Below are positions 10,137 through 19,374 of a stretch of 64,000 bases of DNA, in pieces; position 1 is the stretch's first letter; every line of letters starts with the position of its first letter. The notes below the pieces were generated by a model that searched no databases, was not told where the DNA came from, and was given only the letters and a program-made list of their open reading frames with translations. Made by a program: the position numbers and the translations under genes. This DNA is from Nocardia jiangxiensis NBRC 101359. GTDB lineage: Bacteria > Actinomycetota > Actinomycetes > Mycobacteriales > Mycobacteriaceae. The stretch covers positions 248,001 through 312,000 of the forward strand of contig NZ_BAGB01000068.1 of assembly GCF_000308615.1 (NCBI RefSeq), given 5' to 3'.

Positions 10137-10580
10137 TCAGCCCTCGAAGCTCGCGTCCAGCTCGATGGTGCCGACGCCGGCCAGCGCCTTGCTGATCGGG
10201 CAACCGGCCTTGGCGGCCTCGGCGGCCTTCACCGCGCCCGCGGCGTCCAGTCCGGACACCCGGCCCCGGACGGTCAGCTTGATGCTGCTGAGGCGGAAAC
10301 CGCCCGCCGGATCCGGTCCCAGCGTCACATCCGCGTTGACGTCCAGGCTCTGCACGGTGCCGCCGGCATTGCCGATCTCCGCGGAGCACGCCATCGCGAA
10401 ACAGGACGAATGCGCCGCCGCGATCAGCTCCTCCGGGCTGGTGGTGCCCTCGGCGGTGTCGGCCGTCCGCTTGGGGAACGACACGTCGAACGTGCCGACT
10501 CCGGAACTGGCCAGTTCGACCCGGCCCGAGCCGTCCTGCAGTCCTCCGGTCCATGCGGTGCGTGCGCTACGTGTTGGCAT
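10137..10580 (-). CDS. OsmC/Ohr family peroxidase
   Basis: Thiol-dependent peroxidase reducing organic hydroperoxides; cytoplasmic. 147 residues. The two redox cysteines are visible: SSCFAMACSAE in the central helix and KAGCPISKAL near the C-terminus. The active-site region SPEELIAAAHSSC is intact. The ATG at 10580 gives the family start (MPTRSARTAWTGGL) and AAAGGA lies about 6 nt upstream. The frame extends upstream only because a conserved repeat is open in that frame. OsmC versus Ohr cannot be settled from sequence alone. Confidence 0.9.
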   Translation of the reverse strand: MPTRSARTAWTGGLQDGSGRVELASSGVGTFDVSFPKRTADTAEGTTSPEELIAAAHSSCFAMACSAEIGNAGGTVQSLDVNADVTLGPDPAGGFRLSSIKLTVRGRVSGLDAAGAVKAAEAAKAGCPISKALAGVGTIELDASFEG

Positions 10581-10601
10581 CACGGTCCTTTCTGTATTTT
10601 T

Positions 10602-10720
10602 GGCCTCCGCTTCGCTCCGGCGGGTTTGCGGCGCTCTGAGGCTTGCCGCTCGGCCCCGCGTCGGGTACTCGTTCCTCGCACCCGCCACGCGTCCGAGCGG
10701 CAAGCCGCGCCGCAAACCGG
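10602..10720 (-). repeat. Structured intergenic repeat, copy A (full length)
   Basis: 119-bp element between the ABC permease stop and osmC. Read on the minus strand it begins GGTTTGCGGCG and ends GGAGCGAAGCGGAGGCC. Long arms are complementary: GTTTGCGGCG with CGCCGCAAAC and CTTGCCGCTCGG with CCGAGCGGCAAG, so it can fold into one long hairpin. It is nearly identical to the copy at 54015-54133 and, with a central deletion, to 20503-20562. It includes GCGAAGC, a sequence known to form an unusually stable DNA mini-hairpin. Confidence 0.85.
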
Positions 10721-10806
10721 AGGTTGGCGTTGTCCGGCATCGACGTTGTCCGGCATCGACGTTACTCGGAGTTCGACGTCATCCGGGAGTCGACGATGAT
10801 TGCGGC

Positions 10807-11655
10807 TCAGGCCATGTCGCGACGGTGCAGCAACCACATCATCGCGACCGCGAAGACGACGATGTAGACCGCGAGGACCACGAAAGATGCGGGGCGCGAG
10901 AGGATGTCGAGCACACCCGGGGTCGGCTCCCCGGAGATCGTGCGCATCGCGCCGGCGAGCGAACCCGCCGCGGTGCCGGGCAGGTGATCGGTGATCGCCC
11001 GGATCGGCGCGAAGATCGAGGCGACGCCGCGCAGCAGATTCTCCACCACCAGCACCCACACCAGCCCCAGCCCGACGGCCAGCGCCGGACCGCGAGCCAG
11101 CACGCCGATCACCGCGCCCGCCAACGTCCACATCCCGAGAATCACTGCACCCGTGAGGATTCCGAGCAGCGAGCGTCCGGCACCGGGCAGCGCGAGCGAC
11201 TGATGCTGCACCGTGCCGATGATCGCGGCCACGCCGGTGTCGACCACGAACGCGGTGAGCACCAGCGCGACGACCACCACCGCCAAGGCCAGCACCGTCC
11301 CACCGGCCACCCTAGCGCGCGAGGGCCCCTGGGTGAAGACGGTCTTCCAAGTGCCCCAGCCGTATCCGCTTCCGGTCACCAACGCACCCAGCACCAGCAT
11401 CAGTGCGCCCCCGAACATCGCCATACCCTGCGTGAACACCTCGGGCACCGCGGCGGGCAGCATCTGCTGCAACAGGATCGCCCGAGGCTGCCCGTTGGAC
11501 ATGCGCATCGACGAACCCGTCGCATAGGCGAGATAGTTGAACAGATAGGCGAAGACCAGGTTCAGCACGATCCAGGTCCCCAGGATGATCCAGAAGGCGG
11601 GCCAGCGGCGCAGGCGGGCGAATTCGGCTCGGGTGCAAGCGATCAGGTCGGTCAT
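10807..11655 (-). CDS. ABC transporter permease (ABC-2 type)
   Basis: Membrane subunit of the exporter whose ATPase is encoded just upstream. 282 residues with about six hydrophobic segments: near residues 17-40 (FWIILGTWIVLNLVFAYLF), 85-105, 130-150, 172-198, 210-230 and 258-278. The cytoplasmic start TRAEFARLRRWPA is typical. The ATG at 11655 has GGAGAA 8 nt upstream; an in-frame GTG at 11712 would overlap the ATPase stop by 4 nt (GTGA) and is a real alternative. Substrate unknown. Confidence 0.88.
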   Translation of the reverse strand: MTDLIACTRAEFARLRRWPAFWIILGTWIVLNLVFAYLFNYLAYATGSSMRMSNGQPRAILLQQMLPAAVPEVFTQGMAMFGGALMLVLGALVTGSGYGWGTWKTVFTQGPSRARVAGGTVLALAVVVVALVLTAFVVDTGVAAIIGTVQHQSLALPGAGRSLLGILTGAVILGMWTLAGAVIGVLARGPALAVGLGLVWVLVVENLLRGVASIFAPIRAITDHLPGTAAGSLAGAMRTISGEPTPGVLDILSRPASFVVLAVYIVVFAVAMMWLLHRRDMA

Positions 11656-11708
11656 GACAGGTTCTCCGGCTTCGTCGTCTCGAACAGCGGGCACAGCCTC
11701 CACCCCGG

Positions 11709-12623
11709 TCACGACACACGCTCCAGCGTCGTCAACTCGAAGAAGACCTCCTCCAGCGACCGCTCGTCGCTGCGCAGTTCCAGCAGGTCCGCACCGGACG
11801 CGACCACCGCACGAGCCACCTCGGGCGCCATTGCCACACCGGCATCGACTCTGATGCCGCCGGTGGTCAGCAGTGCGGTGCGATCCCCCAGTACGGCACG
11901 GACCGCAGGGAAGGCCAGTTCCACCGGTTCGGCTCGCAGGAAAAGCGTTGTCGTGCCGCGTAATTCGCGCACCGTCGATTCGGTGAGCAGGCGGCCCTGC
12001 GAGATGACGCCGACGCGGTCGCAGATCTCCTGCACTTCGCTGAGCAGGTGCGAGGACAGCACGACGGTGTGCCCGTCGGCGGCGAGTCCGGTGATGAGCT
12101 CACGCATCTCGGCCATTCCGGCCGGATCCAGGCCGTTGGTGGGTTCGTCGAGGATCAGCAGATCCGGGTGCCCCAGCAGGGCCGCGGCGACCCCGAGACG
12201 CTGTTTCATCCCCAGCGAGTAGGCGCGGAACCTGTCGTTCCCGCGGGCGGCCAGGCCGACTCGGTCGAGCGCCTCCTCGGCGTCGTCCCGGGTACAGCCC
12301 CGATAACGCGCCAACACCCGCAGATTGTCCCGGCCGGACAGGTACGGGAAGAAGCCCGGCCCCTCGATCAGCACCCCGATCCGGCGCAGCGCCGCGGGAT
12401 CGCCGGGACGCCGCCCCAGGACGCTCGCGTGGCCCGAGGTCGGCCGGATCAGGCCCACCAGCATGCGCAGCGTGGTGGTCTTCCCGGCCCCGTTCGGTCC
12501 GAGGAAGCCGTAGATCTGCCCGGCCTCGACGGTCATGCCGACGGCGTCGACGGCGGTGTGCGTGCCATAGCGTTTGGTCAGCGCCTCGGTGCGCACGACC
12601 GCTACGGGATCCGATTCGTTCAT
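11709..12623 (-). CDS. ABC transporter ATP-binding protein
   Basis: 304-residue ATPase of an ABC-2 exporter. Walker A is GPNGAGKTT, the signature motif is YSLGMKQRLG, Walker B is LLILDEPTNGLDP and the switch His is in VVLSSHLLSE. The C-terminal 80 residues form the accessory domain common in bacitracin- or daunorubicin-type exporters. The ATG at 12623 is the plausible start; the frame extends to 12803 but the added region is a spacer. Divergent from the sensor kinase, so the two-component system probably controls this exporter. Confidence 0.92.
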   Translation of the reverse strand: MNESDPVAVVRTEALTKRYGTHTAVDAVGMTVEAGQIYGFLGPNGAGKTTTLRMLVGLIRPTSGHASVLGRRPGDPAALRRIGVLIEGPGFFPYLSGRDNLRVLARYRGCTRDDAEEALDRVGLAARGNDRFRAYSLGMKQRLGVAAALLGHPDLLILDEPTNGLDPAGMAEMRELITGLAADGHTVVLSSHLLSEVQEICDRVGVISQGRLLTESTVRELRGTTTLFLRAEPVELAFPAVRAVLGDRTALLTTGGIRVDAGVAMAPEVARAVVASGADLLELRSDERSLEEVFFELTTLERVS

Positions 12624-12680
12624 GCTTCGAGAATCCGCCCGCGACCTGGCCGGGCACATCCGCCGACGAGCGTGACCGGG

Positions 12681-12699
12681 CGTACGTATCCGGACGTAA
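12681..12699. promoter_or_regulatory. 19-bp dyad, exporter-proximal copy
   Basis: CGTACGTATCCGGACGTAA contains TACGT-N6-ACGTA. It lies 58-76 nt upstream of the exporter ATPase start. An almost identical copy at 12841-12859 sits 51-69 nt before the sensor kinase start. Position and symmetry suggest the binding site of the adjacent NarL-type regulator. Confidence 0.6.
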
Positions 12700-12840
12700 C
12701 CCATCTCCCGCAATGACCGAACCGGCACAATCGGACCATCCGGATACCACGCGCCACACGTGGCGTCCGGCACCAGCGCGATCGGACCCGTGCACCCGAA
12801 CACAACCCGCCCCGACGTCCGGGAACCGGCGCGATCGGAC

Positions 12841-12859
12841 CGTACGTATCTGGACGTAA
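12841..12859. promoter_or_regulatory. 19-bp dyad, kinase-proximal copy
   Basis: CGTACGTATCTGGACGTAA differs from the copy at 12681-12699 at one base, which lies in the spacer between TACGT and ACGTA. Likely autoregulatory site for the two-component system. Confidence 0.6.
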
Positions 12860-12909
12860 TTCGCTGCGCGGGGCGTCCGGAACCGACGAAGCGGCGTTAC
12901 GGTTCGATT

Positions 12910-14106
12910 GTGGAAGCGCGCGTGCGACCCAGTGGCCGGGTTCTGTTGCCGACGCTGATCGCCGCCGTCGTCCAGGTGGGGGCGGGTGCCAAGGCGAATG
13001 CGCACTGGCACGCGACCGGCTCGCGGGAGCTGGATGCCCTGGGGTATGCGCTGCTGCTGGCGGGTCCGGTGCTGCTGCTGGCGCGGCGCGCCTATCCGCG
13101 CGCGGTGCTGTACGCGGTGCTGGTCGTCACGCTGGCCTATCTGGTGCTGGGATACGGGTACGGCCCGATCTTCATCGCGCTGGCGATCGCGTTCCTGGCC
13201 GCGGCCCGACGTGGTTCGCGCTGGTGGACCTATCCGATCGTGCCGCTGGGATATCTGCTGATGGTGTGGCCGGCGCCGTTCACGCACGGGCATCCCACCA
13301 ATTACTGGCAGATCATCGGGCTGTTCGCCTGGCTGTCGGTGCTGGTGGCGCTGGCCGAGGGGATTCGGCAGCGGCGTGCGGTGCTGATCGCCCGGCGGCA
13401 GCGGGCCGAGGCCGCCCAGCGGAACGAGCAGGCCGAGCGAGCGCGCGAGCAGGCCCAGCGCGAACAGCGGGCCACACAGGAGCGTCTCGCGATCGCGCGC
13501 GAGCTGCACGACGTTCTCGCGCACAGTCTTTCACTGATCAACGTGCAGTCCTCGGTGGCGCTGGAACTGCTCGACCGCAAACCCGAACAGGCCGCGACGG
13601 CGCTGGCCGCGATCAAAACCGCCAGTCGCGACGCGCTCGGCGAGGTGCACGCGCTGCTGCAATCCATTCGGTCGGGAGCGGAAACCGTTGCCGCACCGAC
13701 GAGTCCGGCCGTGCGGGTGGGCGATCTCGACGCATTGATCGAACCCGCTCGCTCGGCGGGCCTGCTGGTCCGGACCGAGGTGACCGGCGATCCGGTGCGA
13801 CTGCCCGCCGTCCTGGACGTGGCTGCCGCCCGGATCGTGCAGGAATCGCTGACCAACGTGCTGCGGCACGCTTCCGGCGCGAGTGCCGTTGTCGGCGTGC
13901 ACTATTCCCCGGACGAGCTGCGCGTCGTGGTCGAGAACACCGCACCCGCGAATACTCCACAACCATCCACAACCCCGGGCGGCAACGGCATCCCGGGCAT
14001 GCTCGAACGCGCACACGCACTCAACGGTGAGCTGTCCGCCATCGCGTTGCGCCACGGCGGATTCCGCGTGACCGCACGTCTTCCGATTCCCCAGGAGCCC
14101 CGATGA
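12910..14106 (+). CDS. NarL-family sensor histidine kinase
   Basis: Membrane histidine kinase, 398 residues. Hydrophobic segments at about residues 12-28, 45-60, 65-85, 90-108 and 115-150 make an integral-membrane sensor without a large extracellular domain. A coiled region (RQRAEAAQRNEQAERAREQAQREQ) leads to the HisKA_3 phosphoacceptor box ERLAIARELHDVLAHSLSLI. The ATPase domain has an N box (IVQESLTNVLRHA) and a G box (GGNGIPGMLERA). The GTG at 12910 is chosen because it begins the first membrane segment; the frame is open from 12760. It overlaps the regulator start by 4 nt (ATGA). Confidence 0.92.
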   Translation: MEARVRPSGRVLLPTLIAAVVQVGAGAKANAHWHATGSRELDALGYALLLAGPVLLLARRAYPRAVLYAVLVVTLAYLVLGYGYGPIFIALAIAFLAAARRGSRWWTYPIVPLGYLLMVWPAPFTHGHPTNYWQIIGLFAWLSVLVALAEGIRQRRAVLIARRQRAEAAQRNEQAERAREQAQREQRATQERLAIARELHDVLAHSLSLINVQSSVALELLDRKPEQAATALAAIKTASRDALGEVHALLQSIRSGAETVAAPTSPAVRVGDLDALIEPARSAGLLVRTEVTGDPVRLPAVLDVAAARIVQESLTNVLRHASGASAVVGVHYSPDELRVVVENTAPANTPQPSTTPGGNGIPGMLERAHALNGELSAIALRHGGFRVTARLPIPQEPR

Positions 14107-14780
14107 CCCCCGAACGCCACGGTATCCGAGTTCTGGTGGCCGACGATCAGGCGCTGGTGCGCGGCGGATTCGTCGCCCTGCTGGACGCGCAGGAGGGCAT
14201 CCGGGTCGTGGGCGAGGCCGACAACGGCGAACAGGCCGTGCGGATGTCCCGGGAACTGACGCCCGACGTCGTACTGATGGATATTCGGATGCCGTTGCTG
14301 GACGGTCTGGCCGCCACCCGCGCGATCGCGGCCGATCCCGCATTGAGCGCGGTGAAGGTGGTGGTGCTGACCACCTTCGAACTCGACGAGTACGTCTTCG
14401 AGGCAATGCGTTCGGGCGCAACGGGATTCCTGGTCAAGCACACCGAACCGGCCGATCTGGTCCGGGCGGTGCGTGTGGTGGCGCAGGGCGATGCGCTGCT
14501 GTCCCCCGGTGTGACTCGCCGTCTGGTCGCCGAATTCGCCTCCCGCGCGAAGCCCGCGCCCACGGCCGAGCTCTCCGAACTGACCGACCGCGAACGCGAG
14601 GTGATGGCCCTGGTCGCCGAGGGCCTGACCAACGCCGAGATCGCCGAACGCCTGTTCATGAGCCCCGCGACCGCCCGCACGCACGTCAGCCGAATCCTGT
14701 TGAAGCTCAACGCCCGTGACCGGACCCAACTGGTCGTGATGGCCTACGAGTCGGGGTTGGTGCGGCCGGGCTGGCAGTAG
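14103..14780 (+). CDS. NarL/LuxR-type response regulator
   Basis: 225 residues: receiver domain (VLVADDQALVRGG with acidic pocket, phospho-Asp in DVVLMDIRMPLLDG, Lys in GFLVKHTEP) and C-terminal LuxR HTH (LTDREREVMALVAEGLTNAEIAE). It is translationally coupled to the kinase through ATGA. The probable target is the divergent ABC exporter, given two matching dyads in the shared promoter region. The inducing signal is unknown; related systems often respond to cell-envelope-active compounds. Confidence 0.95.
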   Translation: MTPERHGIRVLVADDQALVRGGFVALLDAQEGIRVVGEADNGEQAVRMSRELTPDVVLMDIRMPLLDGLAATRAIAADPALSAVKVVVLTTFELDEYVFEAMRSGATGFLVKHTEPADLVRAVRVVAQGDALLSPGVTRRLVAEFASRAKPAPTAELSELTDREREVMALVAEGLTNAEIAERLFMSPATARTHVSRILLKLNARDRTQLVVMAYESGLVRPGWQ

Positions 14781-14864
14781 CGGATCGGCCGCGCCGATCC
14801 GGGAATGATCGACCGGTTCCGGGGCGCTGAGTGACAGACACGACATTTTTTCGCAGGAGGTTCG

Positions 14865-15659
14865 ATGACCATTCGATTCGGCACGATGCAGGCCCCCGGA
14901 TCGGCGGCGGACTGGCTGGAGACCGCCAGAAACGCTGAGCGACAGGGCTATCACACGATCCTGATGCCCGATACGCTGCGCACCGCGTCCCCCTTTCCGG
15001 CCCTGGCAGCCGCGGCGGCGGTGACCACGACCCTGCGCGTGCGCCCGAACGTCATCGCGGCGCCGCTGCGAACGGCCGCGGTCGCGGTGCGGGAAATCGC
15101 CGCGCTGCAACAACTTTCCGACGGACGCTTCGAACTGGGCATCGGCATCGGACGCCCCGATGCGGTACAGGAGGCCGAAAAGCTCGGCAGGCCCGGTGGT
15201 TCGGCATCCGAGCGACGCACGCATCTGATCGAGATCGTGGCGGCCGTGCGGGCCGAGGTCGACCCCGCGCCGCCGGTCATGATCGCCGCCTCGGGTCCCC
15301 GCATGCTCGCGGCAGCCGGGCGGATCGCCGACCGCGTCCTGCCCGCACTGCATCCCGCCGCCACCGAGAAGGACCTGGCCGGGATCATCGCCACCGTGCG
15401 TGAGAATGCCGATCGCCCGGTCGCATTCACCGGTCAACTGATCGGCATCGGCGATCAGCTGGCCCCGCCGCCGGGCAACTGGCAGGTCCCGACCGCCGCC
15501 GAACTGCGCGAGGCAGGTGCGGTCGGTCTGCTGCCCGCCGACCCCGCCGAGGCCGCCGCCGTTCTGGAATACCGCCGCGACACCTATGGCATCGATGAGG
15601 TGATCGTCCCGGGCGCACTGGCCGAGGCGTTCCAGCCGATCCTCGATCGCCTGCGCTGA
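14865..15659 (+). CDS. Luciferase-like (LLM class) oxidoreductase
   Basis: 264-residue TIM-barrel oxidoreductase that in this lineage usually uses F420 or FMN. Visible features: ERQGYHTILMPD, TTTLRVRPNVIAAPLR, the RFELGIGIGRPDAV loop and VMIAASGPRMLAAAGRIADRVLP. It is shorter than most F420-dependent members (300-350 residues), lacking part of the usual insertion. The ATG at 14865 has GGAGG 5 nt upstream. Ends 15 nt from the convergent SpoU methylase gene. Substrate unknown. Confidence 0.85.
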   Translation: MTIRFGTMQAPGSAADWLETARNAERQGYHTILMPDTLRTASPFPALAAAAAVTTTLRVRPNVIAAPLRTAAVAVREIAALQQLSDGRFELGIGIGRPDAVQEAEKLGRPGGSASERRTHLIEIVAAVRAEVDPAPPVMIAASGPRMLAAAGRIADRVLPALHPAATEKDLAGIIATVRENADRPVAFTGQLIGIGDQLAPPPGNWQVPTAAELREAGAVGLLPADPAEAAAVLEYRRDTYGIDEVIVPGALAEAFQPILDRLR

Positions 15660-15674
15660 ACGACGCGTGCGGCG

Positions 15675-16490
15675 CTAGCGCTGAACGGCGCGGCGTTGCC
15701 GGGCCGCTTCGTACAGCAGGACCGATCCCGCGGTGGCGGCGTTGAGGCTGCTCGCGCCGCCGCCGATCGGGATGCGCACGATGTCGTCGCACGCCTCGCG
15801 CCAGCGCGCGCTCAGGCCGCTGGTCTCATTGCCGATGACGATCAAACGCGGCCCGGTCAGGTCGTAGTCGGCGATATCGGCGGTGCCGTGCTCGTCGGTT
15901 CCGACGATGCGCAGCGGAGTTCCCGCCCGCTGCCGCTCGTGTACCCAGGCCGATACTTCATCGGTGGATCGAGCCCGCACCACCGGCAGGCTGAACAGCG
16001 AGCCCGTACTCGCCCGCACCGCTTTCGGATCGTAGATATCCGCGGCATGACCGGTGACCACGACGGCGGACGCACCGAAGGCATCGGCCGAGCGAATCAG
16101 CGTGCCGACGTTCCCCGGGCTGATCGGCCGATCGAAGACGATCCCGAAAAAGTCCGGCCCACAAGTGATTCGGCCGAAATCATCGGGCCGGGCCACACCC
16201 ACCGCGATCAGCTCCGGCTCACCGGACCCCCGCTCCCCCAACTCGGCCAGCAACTCCGGCGCGACATCGATCACCTCCGCGTCACTGTCCCGGATGATCC
16301 CGCGTGCCCATTCGGACAGCTGCCTGCCCTCCGGCCGCAACAGGCTCTCGAACCGCCACCCGTTCGCCGCCGCCAGCGAGATCGGCCGCACCCCCTGAAT
16401 CAGGAACACCCCGGCCCGCTGCCGCTTGTTGCGATTCGTCAGCAACGCCTCCCACTGCTGAAACCTGGCATTTCTGACGGTGACCTTCAG
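15675..16490 (-). CDS. SpoU-family RNA 2'-O-methyltransferase, non-canonical start
   Basis: About 271 residues. Substrate-binding part with NKRQRAGVFLIQGVRPI, then SPOUT motifs DRPISPGNVGTLIRSADAFGAS, LIVIGNETSGLSARWREACD and IPIGGGASSLNAATAGS. No ATG or GTG lies at a sensible place: the frame first opens with ATG at 16613 inside clpC1. A CTG at 16490 has AGGAAGG 7-8 nt upstream and gives LKVTVRNARFQQWEALL, so I infer CTG initiation. It follows the clpC1 terminator hairpins. Target RNA unknown; a second member of the same family (rlmB-like) lies at 5136. Confidence 0.8.
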   Translation of the reverse strand: MKVTVRNARFQQWEALLTNRNKRQRAGVFLIQGVRPISLAAANGWRFESLLRPEGRQLSEWARGIIRDSDAEVIDVAPELLAELGERGSGEPELIAVGVARPDDFGRITCGPDFFGIVFDRPISPGNVGTLIRSADAFGASAVVVTGHAADIYDPKAVRASTGSLFSLPVVRARSTDEVSAWVHERQRAGTPLRIVGTDEHGTADIADYDLTGPRLIVIGNETSGLSARWREACDDIVRIPIGGGASSLNAATAGSVLLYEAARQRRAVQR

Positions 16491-16536
16491 CGTTCGGCCT
16501 TCCTGTCGGGGTCCGGACGTCGCCCGGACATGGGCA

Positions 16537-16568
16537 ACGGCCCCTTCCCGAAAGCGGGAAGGGGCCGT
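16537..16568 (-). terminator. clpC1 transcription terminator
   Basis: Perfect 14-bp stem (16537-16550 with 16555-16568) and 4-nt loop, 17 nt beyond the clpC1 stop. A second 6-bp hairpin (16511-16516 with 16524-16529) follows. No U-tract. The following SpoU gene therefore probably has its own promoter or depends on read-through. Confidence 0.75.
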
Positions 16569-16584
16569 GCGACGGTACTGCCTA

Positions 16585-19131
16585 TTACTCTCCGGCCGCG
16601 GTGGCGGATTCACCGGCGAGCGCTGCCACCGGCTTCTCCTCCTCTTCCGCGGGCTTGGCGGGCTTGGCCCGACCGACGAAGGTGAACTTGGCGTCCTCGC
16701 CCTGGCCTTCGCCGTCCCAGCCCTCGACGGCGACCGAGACGATCTGGCCGGGGCCGATCTCGCCGAAGAGGATCTTCTCCGACAGCTGGTCCTCGATCTC
16801 GCGCTGGATGGTCCGGCGCAGCGGGCGAGCGCCCAGCACCGGGTCGAAGCCGCGCTTGGCCAGCAGGCTCTTGGCCTGCTCGGACAGCTCGATCTCCATG
16901 TCCTTGTTCCGCAGCTGGGTGGCGACGCGGTTGATCATCAGATCCACCATCTCCACGATCTGCTCGGTGGTGAGCTGGTGGAAGACGATCACGTCGTCGA
17001 TGCGGTTCAGGAACTCGGGACGGAAGTGCTTCTTCAGCTCGTCGTTGACCTTGAGCTTCATCCGCTCGTAGTTCGAGCCCTCGTTGTTGGACTGGGTGAA
17101 GCCCAGGCCGACGGCCTTGGAGATGTCCGAGGTACCGAGGTTCGAGGTGAAGATCAGCACGGTGTTCTTGAAGTCGACCGTGCGACCCTGACCGTCGGTG
17201 AGGCGGCCGTCCTCCAGAACCTGCAACAGGGTGTTGTAGATCTCCTGGTGGGCCTTCTCGATCTCGTCGAACAGCACGACCGAGAACGGCTTGCGGCGCA
17301 CCTTCTCGGTGAGCTGGCCGCCCTCCTCGTAGCCGACGTAGCCCGGAGGGGCGCCGAACAGCCGCGAGGCGGTGAAGCGGTCGTGGAACTCGCCCATGTC
17401 GATCTGGATGAGCGCGTCGTCCTCGCCGAACAGGAAGTTCGCCAGCGCCTTGGACAGCTCGGTCTTACCGACACCGGACGGACCGGCGAAGATGAACGAG
17501 CCCGAGGGACGCTTCGGATCCTTCAGACCGGCGCGAGTGCGGCGGATGGCCTTGGACACGGCCTTGACCGCATCCTCCTGGCCGATGATCCGCTTGTGCA
17601 GCTCGTCCTCCATACGGAGCAGACGGGTGGTCTCCTCCTCGGTGAGCTTGAACACCGGGATACCGGTCCAGTTGGCCAGCACCTCCGCGATCTGCTCGTC
17701 GTCGACCTCGGCCACGACGTCCAGGTCACCGGAGCGCCACTGCTTTTCGCGATCGGCGCGCTTGGCGACGAGCTGCTTCTCCTTGTCGCGCAGCCGCGCG
17801 GCCTTCTCGAAGTCCTGCGCGTCGATGGCGCTTTCCTTCTCCCGGCGCGCGTCGGCGATCTTGTCGTCGAATTCACGCAGGTCCGGCGGTGCGGTCATGC
17901 GACGGATGCGCATCCGGGCGCCGGCCTCGTCGATCAGGTCGATCGCCTTGTCCGGCAGGAACCGGTCGTTGATGTAGCGATCGGCCAGCGTCGCGGCCGC
18001 GACCAGCGCGGAGTCGGTGATCGAGACGCGGTGGTGCGCCTCGTACCGGTCCCGCAGGCCCTTGAGGATGTTGATGGTGTGCTCGACGGTCGGCTCGCCC
18101 ACCTGGACCGGCTGGAACCGGCGCTCCAGGGCGGCGTCCTTCTCGATGTACTTGCGGTACTCGTCGAGGGTGGTCGCGCCGATGGTCTGCAGCTCGCCGC
18201 GGGCCAGCTTGGGCTTGAGGATCGAGGCCGCGTCGATCGCGCCCTCGGCCGCGCCCGCACCGACCAGCGTGTGCAGCTCGTCGATGAACAGGATGATGTC
18301 GCCGCGGGTGTTGATCTCCTTGAGCACCTTCTTCAGGCGCTCCTCGAAATCACCGCGGTAGCGGCTGCCCGCGACCAGGGAACCCAGGTCGAGGGTGTAC
18401 AGCTGCTTGTCCTTCAGCGTCTCGGGGACCTCGCCGTTGACGATGGCCTGGGCCAGGCCCTCCACGACGGCGGTCTTACCGACGCCGGGCTCACCGATCA
18501 GCACCGGGTTGTTCTTGGTGCGGCGGCTCAGCACCTGCATGACGCGCTCGATCTCTTTCGAGCGGCCGATGACCGGGTCGAGTTTGCCCTCGAGCGCAGC
18601 CTGGGTCAGGTTGCGACCGAACTGGTCGAGCACCAGCGAGGTGGACGGGGTGCCCGACTCGCCGCGCGAGCCCGACTCCACCGGCTCCTTGCCCTGGTAG
18701 CCCGAGAGCAGCTGGATGACCTGCTGACGCACCCGGTTGAGGTCGGCGCCGAGCTTGACCAGCACCTGGGCGGCCACGCCCTCGCCCTCACGGATCAGGC
18801 CGAGCAGGATGTGCTCGGTACCGATGTAGTTGTGGCCGAGTTGCAGCGCCTCGCGCAGGCTCAGCTCCAGCACCTTCTTGGCCCGCGGGGTGAACGGGAT
18901 GTGCCCGGACGGGGCCTGCTGGCCCTGGCCGATGATCTCCTCGACCTGGCTGCGCACACCCTCCAGCGAGATGCCGAGCGACTCGAGCGACTTGGCCGCG
19001 ACACCCTCACCCTCGTGAATCAGACCCAGCAGGATGTGCTCGGTACCGATGTAGTTGTGGTTGAGCATCCGGGCCTCTTCCTGGGCCAGGACAACGACAC
19101 GCCTCGCGCGGTCGGTGAACCTCTCGAACAT
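16585..19131 (-). CDS. clpC1: ATP-dependent Clp protease ATPase subunit ClpC1
   Basis: 848-residue AAA+ unfoldase that feeds substrates to ClpP1P2. Two Clp N repeats ([14 protein letters not shown] and [14 protein letters not shown]), D1 with Walker A GEPGVGKT, a middle domain containing the UVR-like [15 protein letters not shown], and D2 with Walker A GPSGVGKT and the C-terminal [15 protein letters not shown] sensor region. The last 40 residues are Lys/Glu/Ala-rich. The ATG at 19131 gives the family start ([20 protein letters not shown]) and has AGGGAG just upstream; nine extra codons are open beyond it. It ends in a strong hairpin terminator. Confidence 0.98.
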   Translation of the reverse strand: MFERFTDRARRVVVLAQEEARMLNHNYIGTEHILLGLIHEGEGVAAKSLESLGISLEGVRSQVEEIIGQGQQAPSGHIPFTPRAKKVLELSLREALQLGHNYIGTEHILLGLIREGEGVAAQVLVKLGADLNRVRQQVIQLLSGYQGKEPVESGSRGESGTPSTSLVLDQFGRNLTQAALEGKLDPVIGRSKEIERVMQVLSRRTKNNPVLIGEPGVGKTAVVEGLAQAIVNGEVPETLKDKQLYTLDLGSLVAGSRYRGDFEERLKKVLKEINTRGDIILFIDELHTLVGAGAAEGAIDAASILKPKLARGELQTIGATTLDEYRKYIEKDAALERRFQPVQVGEPTVEHTINILKGLRDRYEAHHRVSITDSALVAAATLADRYINDRFLPDKAIDLIDEAGARMRIRRMTAPPDLREFDDKIADARREKESAIDAQDFEKAARLRDKEKQLVAKRADREKQWRSGDLDVVAEVDDEQIAEVLANWTGIPVFKLTEEETTRLLRMEDELHKRIIGQEDAVKAVSKAIRRTRAGLKDPKRPSGSFIFAGPSGVGKTELSKALANFLFGEDDALIQIDMGEFHDRFTASRLFGAPPGYVGYEEGGQLTEKVRRKPFSVVLFDEIEKAHQEIYNTLLQVLEDGRLTDGQGRTVDFKNTVLIFTSNLGTSDISKAVGLGFTQSNNEGSNYERMKLKVNDELKKHFRPEFLNRIDDVIVFHQLTTEQIVEMVDLMINRVATQLRNKDMEIELSEQAKSLLAKRGFDPVLGARPLRRTIQREIEDQLSEKILFGEIGPGQIVSVAVEGWDGEGQGEDAKFTFVGRAKPAKPAEEEEKPVAALAGESATAAGE

Positions 19132-19374
19132 CGCTCCCTCACTCTCCTGCTCCGACATTCCGGCATCCGGCGCTTCAGACGACTGAGCGCAAGCCTGCCA
19201 TGAAGCCCTGGGGTTGCATCCCCCGCCTCCACTCTAGTTGGCCGGGGTCGCGGGCGTCGTCCGTCCACCCTATTGCGAACGGGCGACAACTCGACTCATT
19301 CATGCATAACGCGACGGTCCCCGTAATCGTTTCCGTCCCAACTATGCCCACAGCGAACAGGGAACGCCTCGCAG

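Noticed and set aside
16480-19203. Plus-strand open frame of 907 codons
   Set aside because: Antisense of clpC1, low-information Leu/Gly/Asp-rich sequence.
19260-19300. ClgR-type operator upstream of clpC1
   Set aside because: Looked for a CGC-N5-GCG dyad; the GCGAAC-GG-GCGAC string there does not fit.
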